From: an uncultured Bacteroidota bacterium | GTDB taxonomy: Bacteria > Bacteroidota > Bacteroidia > Bacteroidales > F082 | Direction of reading: 5' to 3' | NCBI GenBank assembly: GCA_900542475.1 | Contig: UQNO01000028.1 | Span: 1-25,104 of the forward strand | Length of the DNA stretch: 25,104 bases | Part shown: one piece after another, positions 1-7,937 of the stretch | Layout: each line of letters begins with the position of its first letter | Position numbering within the stretch: position 1 is the stretch's first letter | Notes under the pieces: generated by a model | Seen by the model: the letters and a program-made list of their open reading frames with translations, nothing else | Database searches by the model: none | Told to the model about the DNA's origin: nothing | Made by a program: the position numbers and the translations under genes

Positions 1-15
1 ACAAACGAAATCCCT

Positions 16-241
16 TCATTTCTACCGAAGTGGAGACCTGAGCGAAGCGAAAGCATTCACCTCCGGTGAATAAATCTACGACAAAAAAACAGTCCGTCAT
101 TTCGACCGGAGCGAAGCGAAGTGGAGAAATCTACGACTAACGAAAGTCCATGAGCACTCGGTTGCTGTAGATTTCTCGACAAGCTCGAAATGACGGTGGT
201 GACAAGCTCGAAATGACGGCGGTGACAAGCTCGAAATGACG
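16..241. repeat. Dispersed inverted-repeat element, copy 1
   Basis: The element is built from pieces related to each other in inverted orientation. The arm cgtcatttcga at 95-105 pairs with tcgaaatgacg at 185-195, and gagaaatctac at 124-134 pairs with gtagatttctc at 167-177. The left part (16-82) carries an internal hairpin, attcacc (55-61) with ggtgaat (65-71). Its reverse complement closely matches 13588-13660. Similar palindromic intergenic elements are common in Bacteroidota genomes; no transposase is present, so any movement would need help in trans. Function is unknown. Confidence 0.7.
178..241 (+). repeat. Tandem 23-bp direct repeats
   Basis: Three consecutive units begin with gacaagctcgaaatgacg: 178-200, 201-223 and a partial unit 224-241. 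The first two differ by one base (ggtggt versus ggcggt). The repeated core is the right arm of the larger inverted-repeat element, so this looks like local amplification of one arm. Copies abut without unique spacers, which rules out a CRISPR. Confidence 0.85.
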
Positions 242-294
242 AATTGTCAGTTTTTTTTCACAATCCGATGCAGCAAAATCAGAAAAAATCGTTA

Positions 295-302
295 TAAATT
301 TG
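295..302 (+). promoter_or_regulatory. Possible -7 box for the PspC operon
   Basis: TAAATTTG fits the Bacteroidota TAnnTTTG -7 consensus and lies about 58 bp before the start codon at 360. No clear TTG -33 element is seen at the expected spacing, so the call is tentative. Confidence 0.35.
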
Positions 303-359
303 AAAAACAAATATTTTGGTACGATATTTGATGTTTCTCCAATGTAAATTTTCAATAAG

Positions 360-788
360 ATGGAAAACAACAACAACAAAAGACTTGAACGTTCCCGCAC
401 AAACCGGGTGGTTGCCGGTGTTTGCGCGGGTCTCGCCGACTACTTGAAAATCGACATCGCATTGATGCGTGTACTTTTTGTAGTGGCGACAATATGCGGC
501 AGCTTCGGATTTTGGATGTATGTCATCTTTTGGATAGTGCTGCCGGAAGAAAGCACCCCGAAGAGTCAAGGCAGCACAATCGACATCACTCCTGACGAGG
601 AAAAAAAAGAGAAAAAATCCGAAAAAGGAGCGATGATTGCCAGTTTGGTACTGATTTTCATCGGCGTGGTGGCGTTGATTAACAACTTCACGTCAATGAT
701 GTGGGTGTGGAAACTGTGGCCGTTGTCTCTTATCATAATAGGTGTCGCCCTTCTTATTAACTCTTCAAAAAATAATAAAAATGAATAA
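360..788 (+). CDS. PspC domain-containing inner-membrane protein
   Basis: A 142-residue membrane protein. Residues about 7-65 form a PspC domain: a basic N-terminus, the segment RVVAGVCAGLADYLKID, and a hydrophobic helix (about 36-60) ending in a conserved LPEE. A charged, lysine/glutamate-rich linker (66-90) follows, then two more hydrophobic helices (about 92-109 and 119-134) with a WxxWPL motif typical of LiaI/LiaF-like (DUF5668) transmembrane modules. PspC proteins in other bacteria take part in envelope-stress sensing, but no PspA or PspB partner is visible here, so a stress role is inferred from the family only. The stop overlaps the start of the next, related gene by 8 bp, indicating co-transcription and coupled translation. 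Confidence 0.85.
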   Translation: MENNNNKRLERSRTNRVVAGVCAGLADYLKIDIALMRVLFVVATICGSFGFWMYVIFWIVLPEESTPKSQGSTIDITPDEEKKEKKSEKGAMIASLVLIFIGVVALINNFTSMMWVWKLWPLSLIIIGVALLINSSKNNKNE

Positions 789-1092
789 CGATGAAAAAAA
801 GAAAAACGACGGCTTTGCCAATGGTGTGACATTGATTGTCATAGGTGTGATAGCCCTGATAGTGACCTTCTTCGATTTTGAAATCGACTGGCATCTGCTA
901 TGGGAAATGTGGCCTCTGTTACTGATAATCATAGGTGTGTGCATCATGCCGATTAATAGATGGGTGAAAATGGCAGTCATCTTGTTTCTCGTAGCGGTCG
1001 GATTGGTGGCATATAGTCACAAAACAGAACATGTCACGAAAGTCATAAACAAGATAGAAATACGTTCGTCGCATTTCAATGATTGCGATTGA
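781..1092 (+). CDS. Small LiaF/DUF5668-like membrane protein
   Basis: A 103-residue protein starting at the ATG at 781, which overlaps the end of the PspC gene by 8 bp. An upstream in-frame ATG at 742 exists but would put 13 extra residues inside the upstream gene, so 781 is preferred. It has a charged N-terminus (1-10), three hydrophobic segments (about 13-31, 43-58, 61-79) and a hydrophilic tail. The segment WEMWPLLLIIIGV closely parallels WKLWPLSLIIIGV in the upstream protein, so the two genes share a homologous membrane module. It lacks the large C-terminal domain of full LiaF proteins. Function is unknown; a partner role with the PspC protein in the inner membrane is an inference from overlap and homology. 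Confidence 0.75.
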   Translation: MNNDEKKKNDGFANGVTLIVIGVIALIVTFFDFEIDWHLLWEMWPLLLIIIGVCIMPINRWVKMAVILFLVAVGLVAYSHKTEHVTKVINKIEIRSSHFNDCD

Positions 1093-1119
1093 CTAAAAAC
1101 AATATAAACAGTTTGCTGC

Positions 1120-1143
1120 AGAGACGCGACTTGTTGCGTCTCT
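1120..1143. repeat. Intergenic hairpin between DUF5668 gene and dnaJ-like gene
   Basis: agagacgc (1120-1127) pairs perfectly with gcgtctct (1136-1143) around an 8-nt loop. There is no T-tract after it, so it is not a typical intrinsic terminator. It resembles dispersed palindromes found between Bacteroidota genes and shares the core gagacgc with the palindrome inside the vWA gene at 12542-12587. Confidence 0.65.
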
Positions 1144-1174
1144 ACTGCATATATAGATATAGGGAGGAAAAATT

Positions 1175-2083
1175 ATGGAATATAAAGATTATTACAAGAT
1201 TTTGGGTGTTGAGCGTTCTGCGAAGCAAGATGAGATCAAGAAGGCGTACCGTAAACTTGCCGTGAAATATCATCCCGACAAAAACCCGGGAGACAAGGCG
1301 GCGGAGGAAAAGTTCAAGGAGATTTCGGAAGCATACCAGGTGCTCGGCAACGAGGCGTCGCGCAAGAAGTACGATGAGCTCGGTGCCAACTGGAAGCAGT
1401 ACGAGAACATGGGTCGTGGCGGCGGTGGTTTTCAAGGCTTTGGCGGTCAAGGTGTTGAGGGCTTTGGCGGCAGTGGCTTCTCCGACTTTTTCGACATGTT
1501 TTTCGGCGGCCGCGGGGGAGGCTTTGACTTTGGCGATATGGGAGGCTTCGGAGGAGGCAGGCGCAGCCGCTCAAGAGCTATGAAAGGCCGAGACCTGACA
1601 GCATCAATCGACATGACATTGCGCGAAGCGTATTCCGGCTCGCAGAGAATGTTTAAAATCGGCGACGAGACCATAAAAATAAGCATCAAACCCGGTGTTA
1701 AAGACGGTCAGACGTTGAGGGTGAAAGGCAAGGGACACCCAGGTGTCAACGGAGGCGAGAACGGCGACCTGCTCCTGAAGATAAATGTGTTGCAAGACCC
1801 CGTATATCAACGTGATGGCGACGACCTTGTCAGAACTGTCAATATTGATGTCTATACCGCCATTCTTGGCGGAAAAATGGAAATCGACACCATGAAGGGC
1901 AACGTCAGCGTGCCGATAAAGCCACAGACACAAAACAACAGCATGTTGCGTCTGAAAGGACTCGGCATGCCTCGTTACGGCAAAGATGGCAGCGGCTCGT
2001 TGCTGCTTAAAGTGCAATTGATGCTCCCAAATCACTTTTCCGAAAAAGAATTGAACCTGATTAAACAGGCGAAAGAAGCTTAA
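1175..2083 (+). CDS. cbpA: DnaJ-family co-chaperone, CbpA type
   Basis: A 302-residue type-B J-domain protein. Residues 4-70 form the J domain with the HPD motif at 33-35, which stimulates ATP hydrolysis by DnaK. A long Gly/Phe-rich segment (about 74-135) follows, then the two DnaJ C-terminal substrate-binding beta domains (about 140-300). The CxxCxGxG zinc-finger repeats of true DnaJ are absent, which makes it CbpA-like rather than DnaJ. It should act in the cytoplasm. The ATG at 1175 is preceded by AGGGAGG (1161-1167), an unusually strong Shine-Dalgarno sequence for this phylum. No MerR-like CbpM modulator gene is adjacent. The family assignment is secure; the symbol rests on domain architecture. 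Confidence 0.9.
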   Translation: MEYKDYYKILGVERSAKQDEIKKAYRKLAVKYHPDKNPGDKAAEEKFKEISEAYQVLGNEASRKKYDELGANWKQYENMGRGGGGFQGFGGQGVEGFGGSGFSDFFDMFFGGRGGGFDFGDMGGFGGGRRSRSRAMKGRDLTASIDMTLREAYSGSQRMFKIGDETIKISIKPGVKDGQTLRVKGKGHPGVNGGENGDLLLKINVLQDPVYQRDGDDLVRTVNIDVYTAILGGKMEIDTMKGNVSVPIKPQTQNNSMLRLKGLGMPRYGKDGSGSLLLKVQLMLPNHFSEKELNLIKQAKEA

Positions 2084-2123
2084 AATCTTTTGCGAATTGT
2101 TGAAGTTGTAATAAAAAAAACAT

Positions 2124-2131
2124 TATCTTTG
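2124..2131 (+). promoter_or_regulatory. -7 box upstream of the TonB receptor operon
   Basis: TATCTTTG matches the Bacteroidota TAnnTTTG -7 motif 36 bp before the ATG at 2168. A TTG at 2100-2102 lies 21 bp upstream, close to the usual -33 spacing. It would drive the four-gene unit ending at 9931. Confidence 0.6.
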
Positions 2132-2167
2132 CGTGTTTTTTTGGAATCTATTTAACACTGATTGAAA

Positions 2168-4507
2168 ATGGACATTATTACAACAACAATAAAGAAGTAC
2201 TGTTTGCTGGTTTTCATGATGATAACCAGCGTTTTGGTCTTTGCGCAAGGTGACAATACCATTAAAGGTTTCGTTTACGAGACCTCTAATGGCGAGCCGG
2301 TGATGTTTGCCAATGTGTTCCTTAAAGGCACGGCTCTCGGCTCCACTACCGATATCAACGGATATTTCAGCATCACCCGAATCCCTGACGGCAGTTATAC
2401 CCTCATGGTGACATCAATCGGATATGACACTGTTTCCGAGCTTGTCACCCTGAAGAACAATCAGATTTTAAACAAGAAATACAACATTTCGGAGGCTTCA
2501 ATCCAGCTTGCCGCTGTGAGTATCAGCGCTGACAAAATAGAGGCCAAGACTGAAACCAAGACATCTGTGGTTTATATCACGCCCAAGACCATCACCAAGA
2601 TACCGGCTGTAGGTGGTCAGGCTGACCTTGCCCAGTATTTGCAGGTGATTCCGGGTGTCGTGTTTACAGGAGACCAGGGTGGTCAGCTTTATATCAGAGG
2701 CGGTTCTCCGATACAAAACAAGGTGCTCCTTGATGGTATGATAGTGTATAATCCGTTCCACAGCATAGGATTGTTTTCGGTCTTTGATACCGATATCATC
2801 AGAAATGTCGAGGTGTACACCGGCGGTTTCAGCGCCGAATATGGCGGCAGGGTGTCGTCTATTATGGATGTCACAACGCGTGACGGCAACAAAAAGCGTG
2901 TCTCGGGAAAAGTCGGAGGCTCTACTTTCGGCGCTAAATTGATGGTGGAAGGACCTCTTAAAAAAGCCAGAAACGAAAATGACATGTCTGTGTCGTTCAT
3001 TTTTTCGGCAAAGAACTCATATCTCGAACAGACAAGTCAGACGATTTACAAAAACATTTTAAAAGACGAAGTGCTTCCGTATAACTTCCAAGATGTCTAT
3101 GGCAAGGTGTCTTTGAATGCGCCCAACGGCAGTAAAATCAACTTCTTTGGATTTAATTTCAATGACCAGGTGAATAACTATAAGTCGATTTCTGACTTTA
3201 GCTGGATGGCGTACGGAGGAGGCTCGAATTTCGTGCTTATCCCTGGAAAATCACCGGTTCTCATAGAGGGTAACATCGCTTATTCAAAATATGACGCGCA
3301 ATTGTCCGAAGCCAGCAACCCAAGCCGCTCAAGCTCTATCGACGGCTTTAACGCCGGCTTCACATTCTCATATTTCCTCGGCAAAAACACTTTGAAATAT
3401 GGTGTGGAACTGCTCGGTTTCAAGACGGTGTTCGATTACACAAAGTCTAACGGAATCAGATTGAATCAAACGGAGAACACTACGGAGCTGGGTGCTTTCG
3501 TCAAATATAAATGGCAACTCGACAAGCTTATCATCGAGCCGAGCCTGCGTGTCCAATGGTATGCTTCTTTGGCCGAGATTTCACCGGAGCCTCGTATCGC
3601 TGTGAAATACAACGTCACCGACTGGTTCCGCCTGAAAGCCGCGGCAGGTGTGTACTCGCAAAACCTTATCGCAGCCAACAGCGACCGCGACGTGGTCAAC
3701 CTGTTCTACGGATTCCTTTCAGGACAAGATAATATTCCAAAGAAATTCAACGGCAAAGACGTTACAACAAAATTGCAGAAAGCCAATCATTATATAGTTG
3801 GAACAGAATTCGATGTGATTGATTACGTGACACTTAACATAGAGGGATATTTCAAGGATTTCCGTCAGCTTACCAATATGAACCGTAATCAGATTTATTC
3901 GGAAAGCAATCATCCGAGCAACGTCTCCGAAATCGAATGGCGTGACTTCATGATAGAAAACGGTCAGGCCTATGGTGTGGACCTCTCGTTGAAATATGAG
4001 TTCTTGAGATGGTATGTGTGGGCTGCTTATTCCTTGGCTTACGTCAATAAAAACTATGAGACGGCAAGTCATGAGATAATAAACTACCGCACCCATTACG
4101 ATCGCCGTCATAATATTAATTTGATGGTGACATATAGCGGCGGCTCACGTAAACAATGGGAGTTTAGCGGTCGTTGGAACATAGGCTCGGGACTCCCTTT
4201 TACACAGGTCAGCGGGTTCTACGAGCAGTATCAGTTTAACGATATGGGCATGAGCATCATCGAGAATAATGGAGAACTCGGTATCATCTACGGAGAACTT
4301 AATAAAGGACAGCTGCCATGGTATCATCGCCTTGACTTCGATGTGAAACGTAAGTTCTGGTTTGGCGAAAAGATTATATTGGAAGCCGATTTCAGCGTGA
4401 CAAACGTCTATAACAGAGACAATATCTTCTATGTCGATATCATAACAAGCGAAAATGTTTACCAGCTGCCGATTATGCCAAGTATCGGTTTGACCCTAAC
4501 ATTCTAA
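2168..4507 (+). CDS. TonB-dependent outer-membrane receptor
   Basis: A 779-residue outer-membrane transporter. The ATG at 2168 is chosen over a TTG two codons earlier. A signal peptide ends near VFA-QG (residue 26). Next come a carboxypeptidase-regulatory-like beta domain (about 33-110), a plug domain (about 125-240, with the typical segments VIPGV, IRGGSP and VLLDG), and a long beta-barrel ending in a terminal phenylalanine. Such receptors import large nutrients using energy from TonB/ExbBD. There is no SusD gene beside it, so it is not a standard glycan-utilisation pair. The next gene, oligopeptidase B, starts 2 bp after the stop, which hints at peptide-linked uptake, but the substrate cannot be read from the sequence. 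Confidence 0.9.
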   Translation: MDIITTTIKKYCLLVFMMITSVLVFAQGDNTIKGFVYETSNGEPVMFANVFLKGTALGSTTDINGYFSITRIPDGSYTLMVTSIGYDTVSELVTLKNNQILNKKYNISEASIQLAAVSISADKIEAKTETKTSVVYITPKTITKIPAVGGQADLAQYLQVIPGVVFTGDQGGQLYIRGGSPIQNKVLLDGMIVYNPFHSIGLFSVFDTDIIRNVEVYTGGFSAEYGGRVSSIMDVTTRDGNKKRVSGKVGGSTFGAKLMVEGPLKKARNENDMSVSFIFSAKNSYLEQTSQTIYKNILKDEVLPYNFQDVYGKVSLNAPNGSKINFFGFNFNDQVNNYKSISDFSWMAYGGGSNFVLIPGKSPVLIEGNIAYSKYDAQLSEASNPSRSSSIDGFNAGFTFSYFLGKNTLKYGVELLGFKTVFDYTKSNGIRLNQTENTTELGAFVKYKWQLDKLIIEPSLRVQWYASLAEISPEPRIAVKYNVTDWFRLKAAAGVYSQNLIAANSDRDVVNLFYGFLSGQDNIPKKFNGKDVTTKLQKANHYIVGTEFDVIDYVTLNIEGYFKDFRQLTNMNRNQIYSESNHPSNVSEIEWRDFMIENGQAYGVDLSLKYEFLRWYVWAAYSLAYVNKNYETASHEIINYRTHYDRRHNINLMVTYSGGSRKQWEFSGRWNIGSGLPFTQVSGFYEQYQFNDMGMSIIENNGELGIIYGELNKGQLPWYHRLDFDVKRKFWFGEKIILEADFSVTNVYNRDNIFYVDIITSENVYQLPIMPSIGLTLTF

Positions 4508-4509
4508 AA

Positions 4510-6540
4510 ATGAATAAACCTTTGTTAAAAAAAACACCACACGAGATGACAATTCACGGTCACACTCGTGTGGATAACTATTATTGGCTGAACGAGCGCG
4601 AAAATCCCGAGGTTTTGGAATATCTTAAAGCTGAAAACGCCTATCAGGAAGAAATGATGAGGCATACTGAACCTCTTCAGGACCAGTTGTTTAACGAGAT
4701 AGTTGGACGCATCAAGCAAAATGATATGTCGGTGCCGGTGAAACATAAAGGTTATTGGTACTATTCGCGTTACGAAGAAGGAATGGAATATCCGTTGTAT
4801 TGCAGAAAACTTGATGGCACTGACGACGAGCAGATACTTCTCAACGGCTATGAGATGTCGAAAGGCTATGCTTTCTTCGATGTCGGCGGATATAGCATAA
4901 GCCCGGATAACTCGTTGATAGCCTATAGTGTGGACACAGTGAGCCGTCGTCAATATCAGATTTTTATAAAAGAAATAGCTACTGGCAGAATGTTTTCGGA
5001 AGTAATACAGAACACTTCAGGGAATATGGTATGGGCTAATGATAACAAGACGATTTTTTATTCTGTGAAAGATGAATCGCTGCGTCCGTACAAAATTATG
5101 CGTCATGAAATAGGCACGGACACCTCTCAAGATATCGAAATGTATCGCGAAGACGACCCCGCTTTCTGTACATTCGTAAGTAAAACAAAATCAGATAAAT
5201 ACATACTGATAATTATAGAAAGCACCCTTACCTCGGAGATTCGCTATCTCAATGCTGACCGTCCGAAAGACGATTTTAAAGTCGTTCAGAACCGCCAACA
5301 TGACTTATTATACGGTGTCGGACATTACGGCGAATATTTTTATATCTTGACAAATGCTGATGGCGCAAAAAACTACAAACTGATGCGAACACCGGTAAAC
5401 GCTACCGAAAAAAACAACTGGGAGGAGGTGATAGCCCATCGTGACGATGTCTTGATAGAGGATTTCGACTTGTTTTCGGAATTTATGGTGGTGGAAGAGC
5501 GTTCCAAAGGTCTTGTGAATTTCAGGGTTATGTCATGGGACGGCAAGACGGATTACTACATCAACTTCGGTGAGCCTGCATATACCGTTGAAACATCGGC
5601 AAATCCCGAGTTCGAGACACATCTCTTGAGGTATGTTTACACTTCGATGACGACGCCGGCTACCGTGTATCAATATGATATGAAGGAAAAAACCGTGGAA
5701 CTGCTGAAACGTCAGGAAATTGTCGGTGGATTCGAACCTTCTGGCTATGTTACTGAAAGGCTTTATGCGCCAGCAAATGACGGTGTTTCGGTGCCTATAT
5801 CGTTGGTCTATAAGAAAGGTCTGGTGAAAAACGGCGAAAATCCCTTGGTCTTGTTTGGTTACGGCTCATACGGCAACAGCGTCGATGCTTATTTCTCGAC
5901 AGCGCGGATTAGCCTGCTCGAAAGAGGTTTTGTTTGGGCGATAGCGCATGTCAGAGGAGGCGAGGAGATGGGACACTGGTGGTATGAAGACGGCAAGCTG
6001 CTTAAAAAGAAAAATACGTTCACGGATTTTATCGCTTGTGCTGAATATCTTGTGAAACAAGGATTTACGAATAGTAAAAAGATGTTCGCCATGGGTGGCA
6101 GCGCCGGCGGACTGCTGGTGGGTGCAGTGGCAAACATGGCACCGCAACTGTTTCGAGCTGTCATAGCGCAAGTGCCCTTTGTCGATGTGGTGACAACAAT
6201 GTTAGATGACACAATTCCGCTCACTGCCGGCGAATATGATGAATGGGGAAACCCTAACGAAAAGGAATATTACAACTATATTTTGTCTTACTCTCCATAC
6301 GACAACGTAGAGGCGAAAGATTATCCGGCAATGCTCGTGACAACCGGACTTCACGACAGCCAAGTGCAATATTGGGAGCCGACAAAATGGGTGGCGAAAC
6401 TGCGTGACCTCAAAACCGATGACAACCCGCTGTATCTGCGTACGGAGATGGACTTCGGTCATGGTGGCGCGTCAGGGCGATTCGAACCTTATCACGAGGT
6501 GGCGATGGAATACGCTTTTATGCTTGATTTGCTTGAATAA
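4510..6540 (+). CDS. ptrB: Oligopeptidase B (S9A serine peptidase)
   Basis: A 676-residue prolyl-oligopeptidase-family enzyme, close in length to E. coli PtrB. The N-terminal two thirds form the propeller region and the C-terminal third an alpha/beta hydrolase. The catalytic triad is visible: Ser531 in GGSAGG (529-534), Asp616 in GLHDSQV, and His651 in FGHGGASGR. An acidic cluster at GEYDEWGNP (Glu575, Asp577, Glu578) matches the region that binds the basic P1 side chain in oligopeptidase B, supporting cleavage of short peptides after Lys or Arg. One position that is usually Glu is Asp here. No signal peptide is seen, so it is probably cytoplasmic. It starts 2 bp after the receptor gene, and its stop shares a base with the next start. 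Confidence 0.9.
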   Translation: MNKPLLKKTPHEMTIHGHTRVDNYYWLNERENPEVLEYLKAENAYQEEMMRHTEPLQDQLFNEIVGRIKQNDMSVPVKHKGYWYYSRYEEGMEYPLYCRKLDGTDDEQILLNGYEMSKGYAFFDVGGYSISPDNSLIAYSVDTVSRRQYQIFIKEIATGRMFSEVIQNTSGNMVWANDNKTIFYSVKDESLRPYKIMRHEIGTDTSQDIEMYREDDPAFCTFVSKTKSDKYILIIIESTLTSEIRYLNADRPKDDFKVVQNRQHDLLYGVGHYGEYFYILTNADGAKNYKLMRTPVNATEKNNWEEVIAHRDDVLIEDFDLFSEFMVVEERSKGLVNFRVMSWDGKTDYYINFGEPAYTVETSANPEFETHLLRYVYTSMTTPATVYQYDMKEKTVELLKRQEIVGGFEPSGYVTERLYAPANDGVSVPISLVYKKGLVKNGENPLVLFGYGSYGNSVDAYFSTARISLLERGFVWAIAHVRGGEEMGHWWYEDGKLLKKKNTFTDFIACAEYLVKQGFTNSKKMFAMGGSAGGLLVGAVANMAPQLFRAVIAQVPFVDVVTTMLDDTIPLTAGEYDEWGNPNEKEYYNYILSYSPYDNVEAKDYPAMLVTTGLHDSQVQYWEPTKWVAKLRDLKTDDNPLYLRTEMDFGHGGASGRFEPYHEVAMEYAFMLDLLE

Positions 6541-7937
6541 TGACAATATATCAACTTTTTCCGCGAGTTTACGGCGCATCACAAACTAAACGCTGCGGCA
6601 CTTTCAGCGATATCAACGATGATGAAATCGAAAGAATCAAGTCGCTGAACATCAGTCATATATGGCTTACAGGCGTGATACGTCACTCGGGACGGCGCGA
6701 CACCAATCCTGCCGTTACCAAGGGAAATGCCGGCTCGCCTTACGCTATCGTTGATTATTACGATATTGACCCGGATCTTGCCGATAACGAGGCGAATAGA
6801 ATGGAAGAATTTGAAAAAACAGTGGAACGTGTTCATAATCACGGACTTAAAGTAATTATCGACTTCGTCCCGAATCATTTGGCAAGAGAATATAAAGGCG
6901 ATTTCACAGACGAGAATTTTTATGTCCTAAATAATCAGAGATTCGTCGCCCCGACAGAAAACAGCGGCGGTTATCATGAGTTTCCGGCAAAAGCCACAGG
7001 CAACGATGTGTTCAGCGCAACGCCATCGTTGAATGATTGGTACGACACGGTGAAACTAAATTATACTAATCATGATACTTGGCATAAGATGCTGAAAATC
7101 ATGATGTTCTGGTGCGCAAAAGGCGTGGACGGCTTCAGGGTGGATATGGCAGAGATGGTGCCGGTGGATTTCTGGAAATGGATGATTGAGAACGTGCGTA
7201 AGTCGTTTAGTATCATAATGATAGCCGAGATATATCAGCCACGTCTGTATGAAAGTTATGTCGATGCGGGTTTCGATTATCTTTACGATAAAGTCGGGTT
7301 GTACAATACTTTGGAGGACATTTACCGCCACGGACAGAGGGCTGATGCCGTCTCTGATGTTTGGAAAAATCTTAATGGATTAGATGACAAAATGTTGCGC
7401 TTCATGGAGAACCACGATGAGGTGCGGCTGGCTTCGCGGTTTTTTATGCAAAAACCAGAAAACGCATTCCCTTTTGTCGCTTTGTCGGCCTTGATGAACC
7501 GTGGCCCCTTCATGATTTACAATGGTCAGGAATATGGCGAGGACGCCGCGAATTCAGATGATGGACGGACATCGATATTCAACTATGGTTACATGCAGTC
7601 AATGCGAGGTGGAGACACTATGAATCGCATCTCAACGTATCGTTTTTACACGAATCTGCTGAAACTTCGGGAATCCCGTGCCGCTATCGTCCATGGCGCA
7701 TTTTATGACCTGATGTGGGCGAACCCGTGGTACAATAATTTCGACCCGCAATATGTTTATGCGTTTTTGCGTTATCATGAAGATGATAAATTGTTGATAG
7801 TCATCAATTTCAATTTAAATGACGACCGTGATGTTACGGTTGCGATACCTGATGACGCAAGGAAGTTGTTGGGTGGCTGCGAAATGAAATACGATGTTTC
7901 GTTAAGACCCGGCGAAATAAAAATAATACAATTATGA
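6540..7937 (+). CDS. GH13 alpha-amylase family glycosidase
   Basis: A 465-residue (beta/alpha)8 enzyme with no signal peptide, so probably cytoplasmic. The conserved GH13 regions are present: DFVPNH at 108-113, GFRVDMAE with the nucleophile Asp202, AEIY with the acid/base Glu230, and ENHDE with the transition-state stabiliser Asp293. A short C-terminal beta domain ends the protein. It should hydrolyse or rearrange alpha-1,4-glucan chains; the subfamily and exact product cannot be decided by eye. The ATG at 6540 overlaps the last base of the oligopeptidase stop, and its own stop overlaps the branching-enzyme start (ATGA at 7934-7937). The pairing with a branching enzyme suggests a role in intracellular glycogen or maltodextrin metabolism. 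Confidence 0.85.
   Translation: MTIYQLFPRVYGASQTKRCGTFSDINDDEIERIKSLNISHIWLTGVIRHSGRRDTNPAVTKGNAGSPYAIVDYYDIDPDLADNEANRMEEFEKTVERVHNHGLKVIIDFVPNHLAREYKGDFTDENFYVLNNQRFVAPTENSGGYHEFPAKATGNDVFSATPSLNDWYDTVKLNYTNHDTWHKMLKIMMFWCAKGVDGFRVDMAEMVPVDFWKWMIENVRKSFSIIMIAEIYQPRLYESYVDAGFDYLYDKVGLYNTLEDIYRHGQRADAVSDVWKNLNGLDDKMLRFMENHDEVRLASRFFMQKPENAFPFVALSALMNRGPFMIYNGQEYGEDAANSDDGRTSIFNYGYMQSMRGGDTMNRISTYRFYTNLLKLRESRAAIVHGAFYDLMWANPWYNNFDPQYVYAFLRYHEDDKLLIVINFNLNDDRDVTVAIPDDARKLLGGCEMKYDVSLRPGEIKIIQL

Larger units (their letters stand above)
1..359. other. Non-coding leader region with repeats
   Basis: No convincing gene lies here. The stretch holds a degenerate inverted-repeat element (about 16-241), three tandem copies of a 23-bp unit (178-241), and an AT-rich stretch with a possible promoter box just before the PspC-domain gene. 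The short open frames on the minus strand have low-complexity translations and no recognisable domain. Confidence 0.7.

Noticed and set aside
178..241. Regularly spaced repeats that might be a CRISPR
   Set aside because: Units abut with no unique spacers and no cas genes are nearby; the repeated core is an arm of a palindromic element.
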